Assembly (NCBI GenBank): GCA_026545225.1 | Contig: CM048845.1 | Location: 51,622,033 to 51,686,032, forward strand | Direction: 5' to 3' | DNA: 64,000 bases | From: Cornus controversa | Lineage: Eukaryota > Streptophyta > Magnoliopsida > Cornales > Cornaceae | Part shown: positions 47,949-60,980 of the stretch, piece after piece | Layout of the letters: each line of letters opens with the position of its first letter | Position numbering within the stretch: the first letter of the stretch is position 1 | Made by a program: the position numbers and the translations under genes | Notes under the pieces: generated by a model | What the model was told of the DNA's origin: nothing | Databases searched by the model: none | What the model saw: the letters and a program-made list of their open reading frames with translations, nothing else

Positions 47949-50900
47949 TATGAGAATTGCAAAGAAAGAAAAGAAGAGAAAAAGAGGGCTAGGGTTTCTA
48001 TTAGTAAAGATAATAAGAGAATACTGATAAAGGGGTTTATATAGCCAAACAAGAAAGTCAGAAAAGACTACTCTACCCTCACAGCTAAAAATACAATGAA
48101 AATAATAATTTAATATCTAATATCCCCCCTCAAACTCATGATGCGGTAGCAAGAAGCATCGAGAGTTTGCCAACAAAAAAACAAAAGCACTGAATGGTTT
48201 GAGACTTTGTAAAGAAATCTGCAATCTACATGGAAGAGGAGACAAAAGGAAAAGTAATCGTCCCACTATGGAGATGATGCCGAGTGGTATGACAATCGAT
48301 CTCAATGTGCTTGGTCCGCTCAAGGAAGATTGAATTGTGAGTAATTTGAATAGCATTCTTATTATCGTAGTAAAGAGGGGTGGGAGTAGAAAGAGTGACA
48401 CCTATATATGCTATTAACCAATGCAACAACACAACCTCATTTGTAGTAGATGCCATAGCACTGTACTCAACCTTTGTGGGAGATCGAGAGACAACTTTCT
48501 ACTTTTTGCTCTTCCAAGAAATGAGAGAGTCTCCCAAGAAGATGCAAAAACCTATAGTAGACTTACGATCAGTCGAATCACCAGCCTAATCAGCATTAGA
48601 GTATGCACAAAGCTCCAAAGCGGACGTCGAAGGAAATAAAAGACTCTGACAGAGAGTACCCCGAAGATAATGCAGAATGAGAAGAACAATAGCCCAATGA
48701 ACTGTAGAGGGGGAGGCAATGAACTGACTAACAATGTGGATAGCATATGCAATGTTGGGGCGAATACTAGTGAGATAGATTAAGTTACCAATAATAGTCT
48801 GATACAATGTGGGATCAAGAAAAGGAATACCATCTGTAGGAGCATGGCGAGCATTAAGCTCGATAGGAGTATCAATAGTCCGAGTATTCGTAAGACGAGC
48901 TCGTTGAAGGATGTCTGCTATGTACTTAGACTGAGAAAGAAGATAACCCTTACCTGAAAAGGCTACCTCAATACCCAAGAAGTACCGTAGAGGGCCCAAA
49001 TCATTCATGTCAAACTGATTAGCTAATTCGGTCTTTAATGCTGCAATTCCATCAACAACATCACCTGTAATAATCATGTCATCTATATAGAGTGAAAGAA
49101 GAATACGGTCAGCAAAAGTAAACTTAAGCAAAAACCAAATAAAGTAACCACCATAGAGAACTTCTCAAACTAGGATTGAGGGGCCTGTTTGAGACCATAT
49201 AAGGCCTTCTTGAGCCTACAAACTTCTCCAGGATTATGAGAAACACCAGGAGGAGGTACCATGTAAACTCCATCTTGAAAATCTCTATTCAAAAAAGCAT
49301 TTTTAACATCCATCTGAGAAATATACCATTGATGGATAGAGACCACTGCAAAGAGAGCACGAACAGTGGTCATCTTGGCAACTAGAGCAAAAGTCTCCTT
49401 ATAATCCAAACATACTGCTGGTCAAAACCCTTGGCAACCAACCTGGCTTTATAATGCTCAACGGAGCCATCTAATTTAGTTTTAATTTTATAAATCCAAC
49501 GAGAACCAAATGTGCTCTTACAAGGTGGAAGCGACACCAAATCCCAAAAATCCATTAGATGCAAAGCAAAAAGTTCCTCAACCATAGCTTGCTGCCAAAC
49601 AGGATCAAGAACTGCCTCTGTATACGAGGTGTGTTCACAAAGAGTTTGAATATTTACTAAGAAAGAAGTAAATGAACTAAAATAACAAGAATAAGCAAAA
49701 TCTGGTACTGAGTGGACTTACAAGTATGCTTGGAGAAGCAAAAAGGAGGAGGATCCACAATCACAGGAGGAACTTGGGTGGTCGTAGGAGGGGATGGAGC
49801 ATCATCATCTGTAGATAATGGAGCATTAGAAACATCACAGGCTACACCATCAGTAACTGCTCGATTCCTGCGAGAGAAGTGACAAGGAAAAGGCTAAATA
49901 GGAAGAGGAGAATAGGTGGTAGGAGGTGGTGCATCGTTTACAGAGGATGAAACAATAGATGGGAGAATTTCACATGCATCAATATAGAAAAGGTCAATGC
50001 AGATAAGGGCTGACTTGGTCATGTTATGAGAGCTGGCAGGAAAAGAAAAGAAATGAATATGCTCAAAGAATAAAACATGACGGGAGACATAATTTATGAG
50101 CAACAGGATCAAAACAACGACAACTCTTTTGACCTTCACCATAACCAAGAAAGACAAATGACAGAGCATGACGATAACTTATTATGCTCAACATTGGGAC
50201 GAAGAACAAAAAATTTGTAACCAAAACTCGTAAAATGCGTAGTCAGGAGCATGACAATACAACTTTTCGTAGGGGGAGAGATTTGAAGTGTGAGATGTGG
50301 GAATTTTATTGATTAAGTGAACAACTGTGAGAACAACTTCTCCCTAAAATTCACTAGGGACACTAGCGGACAAGCGAAGAGAACAAGTTGTCTCAACAAT
50401 GTATCGATGCTTCTTTTCGGCAACCCCATTATGTTGAGAAGTGTCAGTACAAGAGGATTGGTGCACAGTACCATCATAGTGAAGCAAATCTAAAAGGCAG
50501 TAGAAGTATACTCCCCTCCCAAATCACAACGAAAACACTTGATAACTGCAGAATATTGAGTTCTAACAAGTTATCAAAAATCAGTATAAATGTGTATGAT
50601 TCAGAATGATGTTTCGTTAGATAAACCCAACAATATAGTGTAATCATTAATGAAAGAAACATAATATCTCGACCCCCCTTTTGTTGCAATAGGGGCAGGG
50701 CCCCAGACATCAGAATAAATCAAATCAAATGATGCAACAGAATAAGAAACAATTCGATTAAAGGTAGGGCAGAGAATTTAGCTAGTTTACAACCACTACG
50801 ATCAGAAATATCATGAGATTGCAATGTACCCAAAGATCTTCTAGAAACCAAATATTTTAAATGAGGGGCCGAAACATGCCCAAGTCTAGAATGCCACAAG

Positions 50901-52864
50901 TAAAAACTAGGAGAAAAGAAATCTAAACGAAAGGAAGACAAATAAACACATAAAGCAGCTACATCTGGAACTCGCAGCTCCTCCAAAACATATTAGCTCC
51001 CCTACCTATGGCCTGTCCCAATTAGCTTCTGGGATTAAGGATCCTGCATTGCAAGGATTGGAATGCAATAGACATTATAAAGTGATAAATGAGGTGTACG
51101 AATAGAACCAACTCCTACCAAGGGCATGGGAGTGCCATCAACAGTCATGACAGACGCAGGTGAAGTATAGTGACATATAGATATAAAGAATGATGAATCA
51201 GGTGACATGTGATGAGAGGCGCCAGAGTTTAAAACCCACAAAGGTGTAGTTATACCTGAAGGGTTAGGAGATGACAGACCTATTGAAGATGGAGTGGAAA
51301 TGGCATATGGTTGTGGTTGTGTGGCAAGGAACTGCTACATTTATTCTGCAAGAGGATCCATGTTGGGATCCAAAGAAGATGCAACTTTAGGCACAAATAC
51401 TAAAATGGTGGGCTGTGGAGGCCTATAAACTCACTGTTGGGACTACCCTTTGGAACACCATTGCGATTGAGGTGGGGGCTTTCTCCACTGTTGCGGAGGT
51501 GGGGGTTGCCTCCATTATTGCTGAGGTGGGGGTTGCCGCCATTGCTGCTGTGGTGGTTGTGCTTTATTAAACAATTTAGGACATTGGGTCTTCTAATGAC
51601 CTTTCTGCTTACAATAATTATATTTATCGAAACCAACCTTTGAAGAGAGCCTCGTTAGATTTCTCAAAGATGGTTTAGTAGGGACAGCCAAAACAGATTG
51701 ACTAGGCACTAGGAGAGGACCCTTTCCTGCTTGAGTCTTGAGTCATGTCTCTTCAGCCAAAAGTTCACTTACAACTACCTCAATAGGGGGATGAGGATTA
51801 CGATGCAGAATATTTTCCCGAAGTCCCTCAAAATCATCACGTAGGGCCATAAAAAACTGAACAAGATGTTGTTCCTCTCTACAAGCAAGGTAGTCAACAT
51901 AGCATTGGAGGGATGCTGACTTCGTGAGATCTAGTTAGTCCCAAAGATCAAAGATGGTGGAGTAAAACTCCTGAATACTCATATCTTTTTGCTGCACTGC
52001 TTGGATATCGGCTTCCAACTAATACTATTTGGAAAAATTGGATTGTGTGTACAATTTTACTAAGTGATCCCAGACCTTTTTTGTTGTTTCATATTTTGCC
52101 AATTGCGTACCAATAGAGTGCTCAACAGAATTATTAAACCAAGTAATAATTTTCGAGTTGTTTGCTTCCTAACTATCCAACATATCTGAATATTTTTCAT
52201 CTTTACGATCTGTGGGTTTGCTCACCACACCGCTGACATAACCCTACATTTTTTTCCCATTAAAAAAATTCTTCATTACATAACTCCAATATGAGTAATT
52301 GTTGCCATTCAATCTTACACTAATTGATTGTAGAGAATCATCTCTTTTACAAGCCATTACGAAAAACAAAAGATAAATGAATACCAATAGATTTTTTTTG
52401 TTTAAAAAAAATCCAAGACAAGATGTCGAGCAAAACAAAATGAGAAGAAATGGCAAAGAAGCAAACCAGTTTGATGCTAGACGAAAGCGATACTGGAACC
52501 AGATCAATGCCAAACACCCAAAAAAAAAAATTTTGGGGCTCCGCCTCAAACCCTAGTAGGGGTGCATTGCCCCCTACAACCCCCAACCAACTCACTGGTG
52601 AGTTGGATCCGCAGACCGCGTAGATGGGATGTGCAGTTCTTTCATGTTATTACTAATCCAAGAACTCATCTAGATCATTGCTTTGATACCATATGACAAT
52701 TGCAAAAGAGAGAAGAAGAGAAAAAGGGGGCTAGGGTTTCTATTAGTAAAGATAATAAGAAAATACACATAAAGAGGCTTATATAGCCAAACAAGAAAGT
52801 GTGAAAAGACTATTCTACCCTCACAGATAAAAATAGAATGAAAATAACAATCTAATATCTAATA
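47949..52864 (-). mobile_element. Complete but decayed copia element with short LTRs
   Basis: LTRs of 174 bp (47949-48122) and 173 bp (52692-52864) begin 'tatga' and end 'tctaata'. A perfect 5-bp duplication ATAAC lies at 47944-47948 and 52865-52869. A primer-site complement 'gctttgatacca' (52680-52691) abuts the right LTR and a polypurine complement 'tcccccctcaaac' abuts the left, so it reads leftward. The LTRs differ at about 10% of positions, so it is an old insertion. The termini are TA..TA instead of TG..CA. Confidence 0.85.
48117..52595 (-). pseudogene. Gag-pol of the short-LTR copia element, broken
   Basis: Leftward order: gag start with SVRLNGNNYSYWSYVMKNFF (52244-52549), a degenerate Asn/Gly/His-rich linker (51400-51636), protease WVLNSGASHHMSPDS (51035-51241), GAG-pre-integrase with LWHSRLGHVSAPHLKYL (50720-50986), broken integrase (49894-50710), RT with GSRWIYKIKTKLDGS (49382-49585), [13 protein letters not shown] (49170-49409) and YIDDMIITGD (48586-49131), RNase H (48226-48456). 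Many stops and frame changes. The protease catalytic Asp is Asn (NSG for DSG), which would by itself abolish activity. Confidence 0.8.
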
Positions 52865-53198
52865 ATAACCACATACTTAAAGCCGCATATATAGGTAATA
52901 AATCTATGAGCTTGTTTCTTAAAGCCGCATATATATAAAATATACCAATGTTATGTTTTGTCTAAGGTAATTTTTTTCTTTTAACATTGTCATTTCCATG
53001 TAAAAAGATGTTGCTTATAGACTAAGAAAATGTAGGTAAGAAAACATGTGATAATTTCTAACGTCAACTGCATACATAATTCATATTAAGAGTTTTTTTT
53101 TAATATTATATCATGTATTTCTTAGAGTTATCATTCCTAGATTCTGTTTAACTTGAAAATTTTTTCTAGTTTTACTTTGTCATTTTCCATACAAAAAG

Positions 53199-53471
53199 TG
53201 TTGGTTGTGGATTCAACCAACGTATGATAGATGATTAGGGGAAGAAGAAGGCTTCAACATAGAAATTTTATTGAATAAAGTGGGCTTATGCATTAGGATT
53301 TTTTCCACAATACATATATATATATATCATCATAAATCTCATCCCTACGTCTAAAAAAATACTCCCTCCCTCCCTTTTTAATTGTCCCTCATGGGAAACC
53401 TATACATACAATAATAAAAAGACAAAACAAAATATAATATTAAAAACTTAAAACAATGCATTAATTTTAAC
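53199..53471 (-). repeat. Probable 3' LTR of the split copia element
   Basis: The stretch starts 'tgttggttgtggattcaacc' and lies left of RNase H. A polypurine-like complement 'cactctcccataatgcc' follows from about 53471. No matching 5' LTR is in the window, so the edges are approximate. Confidence 0.5.
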
Positions 53472-54545
53472 ACTCTCCCATAATGCCTAGTTGTTACACC
53501 CATTATTTCTCTAAAGAGCTCTGGTGAAGATGTCCTCAACTTGATCTTCGGTCTTGCAATATTTGAGTTGAATCTCCTCGTCTTCCATGACCTCTCTAAT
53601 AAAGTGACATTTGATGGCAATATACTTTGTGTGGCTATGGTAGATGGGATTCTTTGTCATAGCAATGGCGGACTTATTGTCACATAGAATTGGAGTAACC
53701 TCTCCTTGCTTCTCACCAACATCTTCAAGATTCTCCTTAGCCATATTGCTTGGGAAGTTGTCAATGATGCTGAAATATACTCAGCCTCGGCAGACGATTG
53801 TGCCACTCTTTGTTTCTTCTTAGATGCCCATGAAAATATACCAGAACCAAGAGAAAAAGCATAACCAGAAGTGCTTCTCATATTATCAACGCATCTAGTC
53901 GAATCACTATCACAAATCCTAGGAAATTTGCATCAACATTTTCTTATGCAAGATGCCAAAGGCAACAGTACCTTGAATATATCTCAACACTCTCTTGGCA
54001 GCCCCAAAATGTGTTTGGCTCGGCTTGTGCGTAAACCTTGACAGCAAACTTGCAGCATACATTATATCCAGTCTTGAAGCTGTCAAATATAACAAGCTTC
54101 CAACCAAGCTTTTATAAAGGGATGCATCCACTTCTTTGCTTCCATCTACTTTCAATAATTTTTCATTCACAAACAAATGGCTACAAACTGATTTGCAATT
54201 CATTATTTTGAATTTTACAAGGAGAGTTCTTGCATACTTCTTTGGATAAATAAAAACTCCTTTCTTTTGAAAAATTTCAATTCCCAAAAAGTAATGCAAA
54301 AATTCCAAATCACTCATTCCATATTGTTTTCTTCATCTCCTTTTTAAAATCATCAATCAATTTTCATCACTATCGGTAAAACCAAATTATCAACATAAAG
54401 AGAGACAATAAGAATCTCAGTTTTACCTTGTTTGCTTCTTTGAAATCTTTTCCTGAAGTAAAGATCAATCTCACTATACCATGCCCGGGGTGCTTGCTTT
54501 AGGCCATACAAAACCTTTTTCAATGTGGTGTATGTGAGAGATAGT
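53472..54545 (-). pseudogene. Copia RT/RNase H, left half of a split element
   Basis: Minus-strand frames carry RNase H with RSTSGYAFSLGSGIFSWASK and SSAEAEYISA (53657-53881), its end ILCDNKSAIAMTKNP (53511-53744), RT with FLHYFLGIEIF (53919-54317) and [19 protein letters not shown] (54353-54553). The protein breaks at about 54545 and resumes at 62451, where EEKVYV and GKEDKVY lead into it. One insertion of about 7.9 kb therefore separates the halves. Confidence 0.8.
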
Positions 54546-54901
54546 GGGAACACCGAATGGATCGACTAAGGAGTTCGATTATAAAATCGAATGGACCGAC
54601 TAAGGAGTTCAATTATAATATCGGATGGACCGACTATGGAGTTTAGATGTTCAACAGAAAGGAAATGGAATATCAAATGGACCGTCACTAGAGTTTGAAT
54701 TCTAGTTCATGTGTGTGTAGGACACATGGGAAGGACATAGCATTATGCAAACCAACACATGATGCATAACATGGATATTTGCATATGAACACGTGCTTAA
54801 CATGACAGTGTGATTATATGTTGTGGTATTCACAAAATTTTACAAATTGTTCTTTAGACATTTCTATTGAGCATGCAGGAGCTCATTCCACGTATATTAA
54901 C
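54546..54901. repeat. Unassigned insert with short tandem repeats
   Basis: About four imperfect units of roughly 37 bp ('gaatggaccgactaaggagt' plus 'tcgattataaaat') occupy 54555-54690. The rest is unassigned. It sits between the broken copia and a TRIM stub and has no coding capacity. Confidence 0.55.
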
Positions 54902-54932
54902 TGTAATACTCCGCTCCTACACATGGTATGAT
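54902..54932 (-). mobile_element. TRIM stub (continues at 62439-62450)
   Basis: The first 43 bp of the TRIM LTR, 'tgtaatactccgctcctaca' onward, are present and split by the young Ty3 element. The sequence resumes after 62438 as 'attgtccgcttt'. The rest of the TRIM is absent. Confidence 0.65.
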
Positions 54933-56362
54933 TGATTCGTGTGTGAGTGTGACTCAAAAAGTATATCAATTAAAATTTCCACACTTCGCAATAGAACGAA
55001 TTCCTTGTAGAATAGGGCTATCGAAAGGGGTATCGTACCTCAGGGACTGTGGTCTGACTGTGTTGGATATAAGGAATTAATTCTAATTAAATTTAAAAGA
55101 AGTAAATTCTGATTTTTAAATCTAAATTAACTAATGAAGCAATTGAACACAAGCAAGAAAAACTAAGGAGTGTAGAGAATATAAGATAAGTCTAGGGTAA
55201 TTGATTTCACCACTAACTTCACAATCAATGGTCAATTGAACTAACTATGGGGCATCATATCATGCATAAGTGGTGTCGGTGGCTACAAGCTCACCTCCAT
55301 CCGTCAAGAAGATAACATATGATTAAGGCTAAGTCATGGACTATCTTCGATTGGCATGGGCCATCTGCCTAACTACTCTACTCTAGGGTGCAGCATGGTT
55401 CATCTTCTCTAGGCATAATCCATCAAAGCTTTTAATGATATATTCAGTGAAAACCATTGTGTAATAATCACTCTCATGATCACAGAAAACAAGAGGGACG
55501 AGTTCAATAACAACAATCAAGTATCTAAGACAAGATAAGAAATCATTGAAACTGAATTTATAAGACTTTTATTGCTCAATTCAATAATAAGAATCCTCTA
55601 AATTACACAATCTATGAATGAATACAAAAATCCCCAATAATTAGAACAATCAAACCAGTGATGTTTAGTTAGGGCTCCATCAGAACCCTGGTGGCTGAAC
55701 TAGCCGCTCATGATACGCCTTGTTCTCCAATGATTCTCTATTCCAAAAGCTCTTCAAAACTGTTGCCAAGCCTCCTCAATACAGCCCTAATTTGTCACTT
55801 TAAATAGCCAAGAGAATACATCAAAGTCCTAATCCAATTAGGAATAAATTAGGTTTTCCCGCAGCACTAATCAGGTGGGTTTTTTCTGCTGACTTCGGCC
55901 CAACTTTTGACCCACTAGAAGTCCGATTTACGGAATTTTCGTGAAATACAAAAGTGTGCAGAATCAAATTTCGTTCAACCTTACGCGAGAATAATGTCGA
56001 TTTGAGACTCGGAAATAAGACTTCTGGTCCATTTTCCAAAACGGGATTAAGACTGTATTATGCGCAGATTTGGGCTTCAGGCCCGAAACCTTCTTAAGCA
56101 GCTGTAATTCTCTTGGACCTCTTCCTTGGGCTGATTTGAGTTAAAATATGGAGTTCAATGGATCCCTTTGATGTAGGCTTCATCTAACCATTTTGCATGT
56201 CATCTTTAAAAGCCCAAAATCACGGTTTTAACTGAAATAATCATTAAGGCCCTGAAAATACAGAAAACACTAAAACAAAGTAAAATAACAAAATAATCTA
56301 TCACTAAGAGAATAAAATACATAAGTTAAGAGGCTAGAATGCGTAACATTCAACGCCTATCA
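54933..56362 (-). repeat. 3' LTR of the young gag-only element
   Basis: 1,430 bp, 'tgattcgtgtgtgagtgtga' to 'cgcctatca'. Identical by eye to 61004-62433. Confidence 0.9.
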
Positions 56363-58380
56363 CACCCCCAAACTTACATATTGCTAGTCCCTTAGCAATA
56401 GAATAAAACAAAACTAAAACAAAGGAAACTAACAAATACTAAATAAACTACCCAACTCCACTTTCGTGGGAGAAACGATTGCATTTAGCATATGCAACAA
56501 GCCTTTAAACCCCTAGGTTCCCCCTAGTGGACGAGTATAGTCTCGTGAGGGTTTCCAGAAATGTTACCCACAAACATTCAAAATTCTGTTTCAACATTAA
56601 TTCAAGAAGAAGATTACAATACATAGTTACAAACTTGCATTCAAGAATAATTTCAAATTTTCAAATTCCATAATTCAAATTAATGGTCCCCACACATAAT
56701 TCACATCAACATATCTCAAAATAATCAACTCTAGCTCCCTCGTGTAAAGTGAACTAGCATTCCTCTCATGTGGCATAACCAAACTCTGAATATATTAAGG
56801 CACATACCCCTTCAACTCACTAGCTCCCCTTATTGAAATCATACTTCCCAACATGATTACATGACTTTTTCATTTTTTTTTTCTTATCATTCCTTTTTTT
56901 CATTGCTTCATTGGTTGTGCAATGTCTTGATCTATTAAGCTTTCTGAAAGATCCATGTAGCAAGCTTTCAGTCAGTGACTCCCAAACCAGATAGCTTTAG
57001 GGCACTAGGCTTTAAGATACCCCGAAGACCTAATTACTCGAATCAGTCAGGCTACAAATCAAGACAACCAATGCTCATCTTTTCTCACCCTTTCACTTTT
57101 GACGCGAACACTCCGTGCTTCCTGAGGCATAGAGGCCCGGTTACTCATGAAAAGGATCAAATTTATTTGCTTATTCATCACATTCTTTTTTTTTTCTTTT
57201 CTTTTTTCTTTTTCATTGAAGTCAAGTAAAACACATTATCGGTACTCATTCTCAAGAGATACTAATTAATATCAAGCATATGTAACTCAATAACTCAAAA
57301 CCACAGTTTATACCCCATAAGACTATGCTAGTGTGTTTGTGCATGTAAGGAAACTACAATTAATCACTTCAAAACATGTTATTGCAAACCATGATTAAAA
57401 CCACTTAATTTAAACCATAGTTTTCAAGAATTTAAAACATACTCAAAAATTGCAAGTTAAGCACCTACATAAGGTACTAATCCTTTGAATAATGTCAAAA
57501 CATTCTATCTAAAAATAAAACAAAAGAAAATAAAAAATAAACTAAGAAAATAAAATAAAATAAAATCCTAATACAAAAAGATTTTCACACAAATTTCCCC
57601 CCATATTGCATTAAAGCAATCAAATAGGCATCGCCTCACCCCCAAACTTAAACTGTACATTGTCCTCAATGTACACCCAATTAAAGCATAGAGAAGGGTA
57701 AGAACGATGTTACCAAGAATCCGGAGAAGTAGTGGCAAGAAAATATAGCAAACCAATAGTATGAAGGCAATGAAAGCACACCCCCAAACTTGGATGTTTC
57801 AACCTGTCAAAACAAACCACTATACCCCAAAGACCAAGTGAAATAGTATAGGTGAAAATAAATATGAAATAAATTTTTTTTTTTTTTTTTTTACTGAAGA
57901 AAGAAAGAAAGAAAAAAGAAATAAAATAAAATAAAGAAGAAAAAAAATAAAATAAAAATAAAAATACAAAAGATAGTTACCTCCGAAAAATCAAGGAAAA
58001 GGTGGTACCGAAGCATCTAAGTCATGGCCGGAATGGAGCATCAAACACAACCAAATAATCCACAGTCAATGTGTAATGTCCTCCCCCAAACTTGTAGCAC
58101 AAAACCTCTCAAAGAAATCCAACCAATTTTTCAAACAAAGTCTACTTCCTTGTGAAGAAGAAACTTGAGAAAATTGATCATTTAATGAGGATGGAGAAAA
58201 ATAGATTGGAATGGATGATGATGATGATGATTAATGATAATGATCAAGTAGGTTTATGGCAATAAAATTGGAAGATTTTGGAGTGTATATTGATGTAGGA
58301 GAGGCACAAAGAGTCACCAAAGTGATGTATTTTCAAGTGGGAGCATATAAGGCATCATGAGGGAGCAAAAATAGCAAAAT
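56363..58380. other. Non-coding 3' interior of the young gag-only element
   Basis: Starts 'cacccccaaacttacatatt', next to the LTR. The same text follows the left LTR of the first Athila-like element at 3784. It contains T-rich runs and no recognisable protein. Its conservation between two elements without a pol gene suggests RNA-level functions such as packaging, but that is inference. Confidence 0.6.
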
Positions 58381-58399
58381 AGGTCAAATTGAGCCTTCA

Positions 58400-58600
58400 G
58401 GGGCTGGGGCGATCGATCCCCCTTGGGCTGGGCGATCGATCGCCCAGCTGGTTGCTCTCCCAGCTTGGGGAAAAATGGGGGCGATCGATCCCCCCTTGCT
58501 TGGGCGATCGATCCCCCCAGCTGATGCCTGTGAAGCCTCCATCGCCCAAGGTCGACCGGGACATGTATTTTTGAAGGGTCCATCGCCCAAGGTCGACCGA
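58400..58600. repeat. GC-rich palindromic repeats in the young element
   Basis: At least five copies of the self-complementary core 'gatcgatc' sit in blocks like 'gggcgatcgatccccc' within 150 bp, followed by two copies of 'catcgcccaaggtcgaccg'. This is the only GC-rich patch in a very AT-rich element. Confidence 0.75.
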
Positions 58601-58868
58601 GACCTCTCTTTTTCACTTGTTTTGAGTCCAAATACCCCGACATACTTCCCGGAATCCCTCGAAAGCAACTAAGACATCAAAGACTCAAGAAAAATACATT
58701 AAAACGCAACTAATAATGGAAGAAAAATAAAGAAAAACCTAAACTAAAAATAATAAAATAAAATAAAAATAAAAATAAAAGAAAACTAAAGAAATTAAAG
58801 GATAGAAATACATACAAATCCTACAATTTAACGTCCGTAGGTGACGGTCATCGACTTCAATTGAAAGT

Positions 58869-60707
58869 TCACCCAATGCCACATCTCTTGAGGAGATTTA
58901 ATTTTGTCCCTCCTATATGATCCTCACTTCCTTGTACCAAACCCAAAGAAATTGGAATGGTGTCATTGGCTTCAAAAAACACATCTCTCTCCCTTGACGG
59001 AACATGTTTCAATTTTACCCATGGAGGAGACTCTAATGATGGCATCAGAGGAGTGCTAGAAAGAATAGGCAATGGCTCAATTGGAATCCTCCAAGGTGGA
59101 GTATTTTTCATGGCCACTACACCAAGTAAATCATTCACCCCCTCAATGGACTTCTCAACATCATGTGATAGAGCAACCGGATGAACTTCTTCAATATAAT
59201 CATCAAAACCTTCCATGAAGAAACATTCACTCTCATCTAGAGGATGTTGAATGGCATTAAAATTATTCAATTTCACCTTAGGCTCATGAGAAATTTCAAA
59301 ATTAGGAGCCTTTGTCACCTCTTCTTCATCAAGCTTCTTCTCCCCTACCTTGTTGTCACTTATTTCTCCACTTCTGAGAGTGGTGATGGCTTGAAATTGT
59401 TCATGGTGTGGGTTGCTTGAAGAAGAAATATTGTTAAGGACATGAACCCCTCTTGGGTTGGCAATTGGTTGGCTTGGTAGTTTCCCCTCTTCTTTTCTAC
59501 TCACGGCATTGACAAGTTGTCCAAACTGAGATTCCAGTTTGGCAATCGACTGAGAGTGAGAATGAACCAGTTGAGCAGTAGATTGAAGTGTTGCTGCAGT
59601 GGCTTGCACTGTCTCTACAATAGAGTCAAGCTTCTCAATTTTTGCTAGGAGAATCGTCATCTTGTCCTCAATGGCTGCATACCTCTGTGCCATAGGAACT
59701 TGTTCTTGATATGATTGTGAAGGCACATAGTTCTGAGGTTGAAAAGTGGGCTGAATTGCTACCCCTTGCTCTTGTGGAAGATCGAAAAACTGCCTTATTG
59801 AAGGGCAATTATTCACATGATGCATAGGACTCGAGCAAAAATCACATGGCTCAAAAATAGAAGGATATGAAGATTGATTAGGCACTTGACAACCCGCCAT
59901 GAGTTGCACCACTCTTTGTGCCACAGCATCCACAATGGTAGACATAGCATCTGCAGAACCAATCTCAAAAATATCATCAACCTTCCTTGTATTAGATGGT
60001 CTGCTCGAACGAGATGAAGACACATGTTGCAAAGAATTGTCACTGAGATTCTCGAACAAAGTCCATGCTTCATCTTCACTTTTTAACATAAAAGTGCCAC
60101 CACATGATGCATCCACCATCTGTCTGTTACTTTCTATAAGTCCCTCATAGAAACATTGCACTAACTGCCACTTTGGAACTTGGTGATGAGGACACTTCCT
60201 AAGAAGGTCCTTGAATCTCTCCCATGTCTCAAAAAATTGTTCCCCCTCAAATTGAGAGAAACCAGTGATAGCACGTCTGAATTGATTGGTCCTCCCTATC
60301 GGAAAATATTTCTTCAAGAACTCACTTTGCATTTGAGTCCATGTAGTGATAGAGCTCGCCGGTAGAGATCTGAACCAATACTTGGCCTTTTCTTTTAGAG
60401 AGAATGGAAAGAGTCGCATCCGAAAAGCATCTTCTGAGAAGTTATGAATTTTTGTTAATGAGCAAACTTCTAAAAATTCATCCAAGTGCTTGTACGGATC
60501 CTCATGAGTCAACCCAAAATAGGATGGCAACATATGAATGATATTGGGCTTGATCTCATAGTTCAGTGCGGTGACATCAGGCAATTGAAAATCAACTCGT
60601 GAATTATAAGTCTCTGGGACATAGTAGTCTCTGATCAATCTCGCTTTTTCCACAACAGCATTAGGCACAATATTGTTGTCCTCATTATTACCACGCACAC
60701 CATCCAT
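58869..60707 (-). CDS. Intact gag of the young Athila-like element
   Basis: 612-codon frame starting at an ATG near 60707. The N-terminal 60 residues lead into the capsid-like region (about 60-240), with HEDPYKHLDEFLEVC, FPFSLKEKAKYWFRSLP, FETWERFKDLLRKCPHH and KWQLVQCFYEGL. A CX2CX4HX4C knuckle, CDFCSSPMHHVNNC, follows at about 290, then a predicted helical stretch (about 340-410) and an acidic C-terminus. There is no protease motif before the stop. It is homologous to the broken gag at 7281-8249. Gag would form particles around the element RNA in the cytoplasm. The complete frame and identical LTRs suggest it is functional. Confidence 0.85.
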   Translation of the reverse strand: MDGVRGNNEDNNIVPNAVVEKARLIRDYYVPETYNSRVDFQLPDVTALNYEIKPNIIHMLPSYFGLTHEDPYKHLDEFLEVCSLTKIHNFSEDAFRMRLFPFSLKEKAKYWFRSLPASSITTWTQMQSEFLKKYFPIGRTNQFRRAITGFSQFEGEQFFETWERFKDLLRKCPHHQVPKWQLVQCFYEGLIESNRQMVDASCGGTFMLKSEDEAWTLFENLSDNSLQHVSSSRSSRPSNTRKVDDIFEIGSADAMSTIVDAVAQRVVQLMAGCQVPNQSSYPSIFEPCDFCSSPMHHVNNCPSIRQFFDLPQEQGVAIQPTFQPQNYVPSQSYQEQVPMAQRYAAIEDKMTILLAKIEKLDSIVETVQATAATLQSTAQLVHSHSQSIAKLESQFGQLVNAVSRKEEGKLPSQPIANPRGVHVLNNISSSSNPHHEQFQAITTLRSGEISDNKVGEKKLDEEEVTKAPNFEISHEPKVKLNNFNAIQHPLDESECFFMEGFDDYIEEVHPVALSHDVEKSIEGVNDLLGVVAMKNTPPWRIPIEPLPILSSTPLMPSLESPPWVKLKHVPSRERDVFFEANDTIPISLGLVQGSEDHIGGTKLNLLKRCGIG

Positions 60708-60980
60708 GATGTAAATAATCTCTTCCTCTTGCTCAATGGTATGGTGATTGATGTACCGGAAAGGAAAAAAATAAATAAAAATAAATTAGGTTAGTAGGAA
60801 AAAAAAAATTCTAAACTAAAAAATAAAAGAAAACTAATTAGTAATTGAAAAGAAAACAAAAGAAATAAAATAAAATAAAAGAAAAATAAAAAGTAAAAGA
60901 AAAATAAAAATAAAAAAAAATTCCTAAACTAAAAATCTAATTAGAACTAATTCTAAAAATCCAAACAATCAAATAGACAG

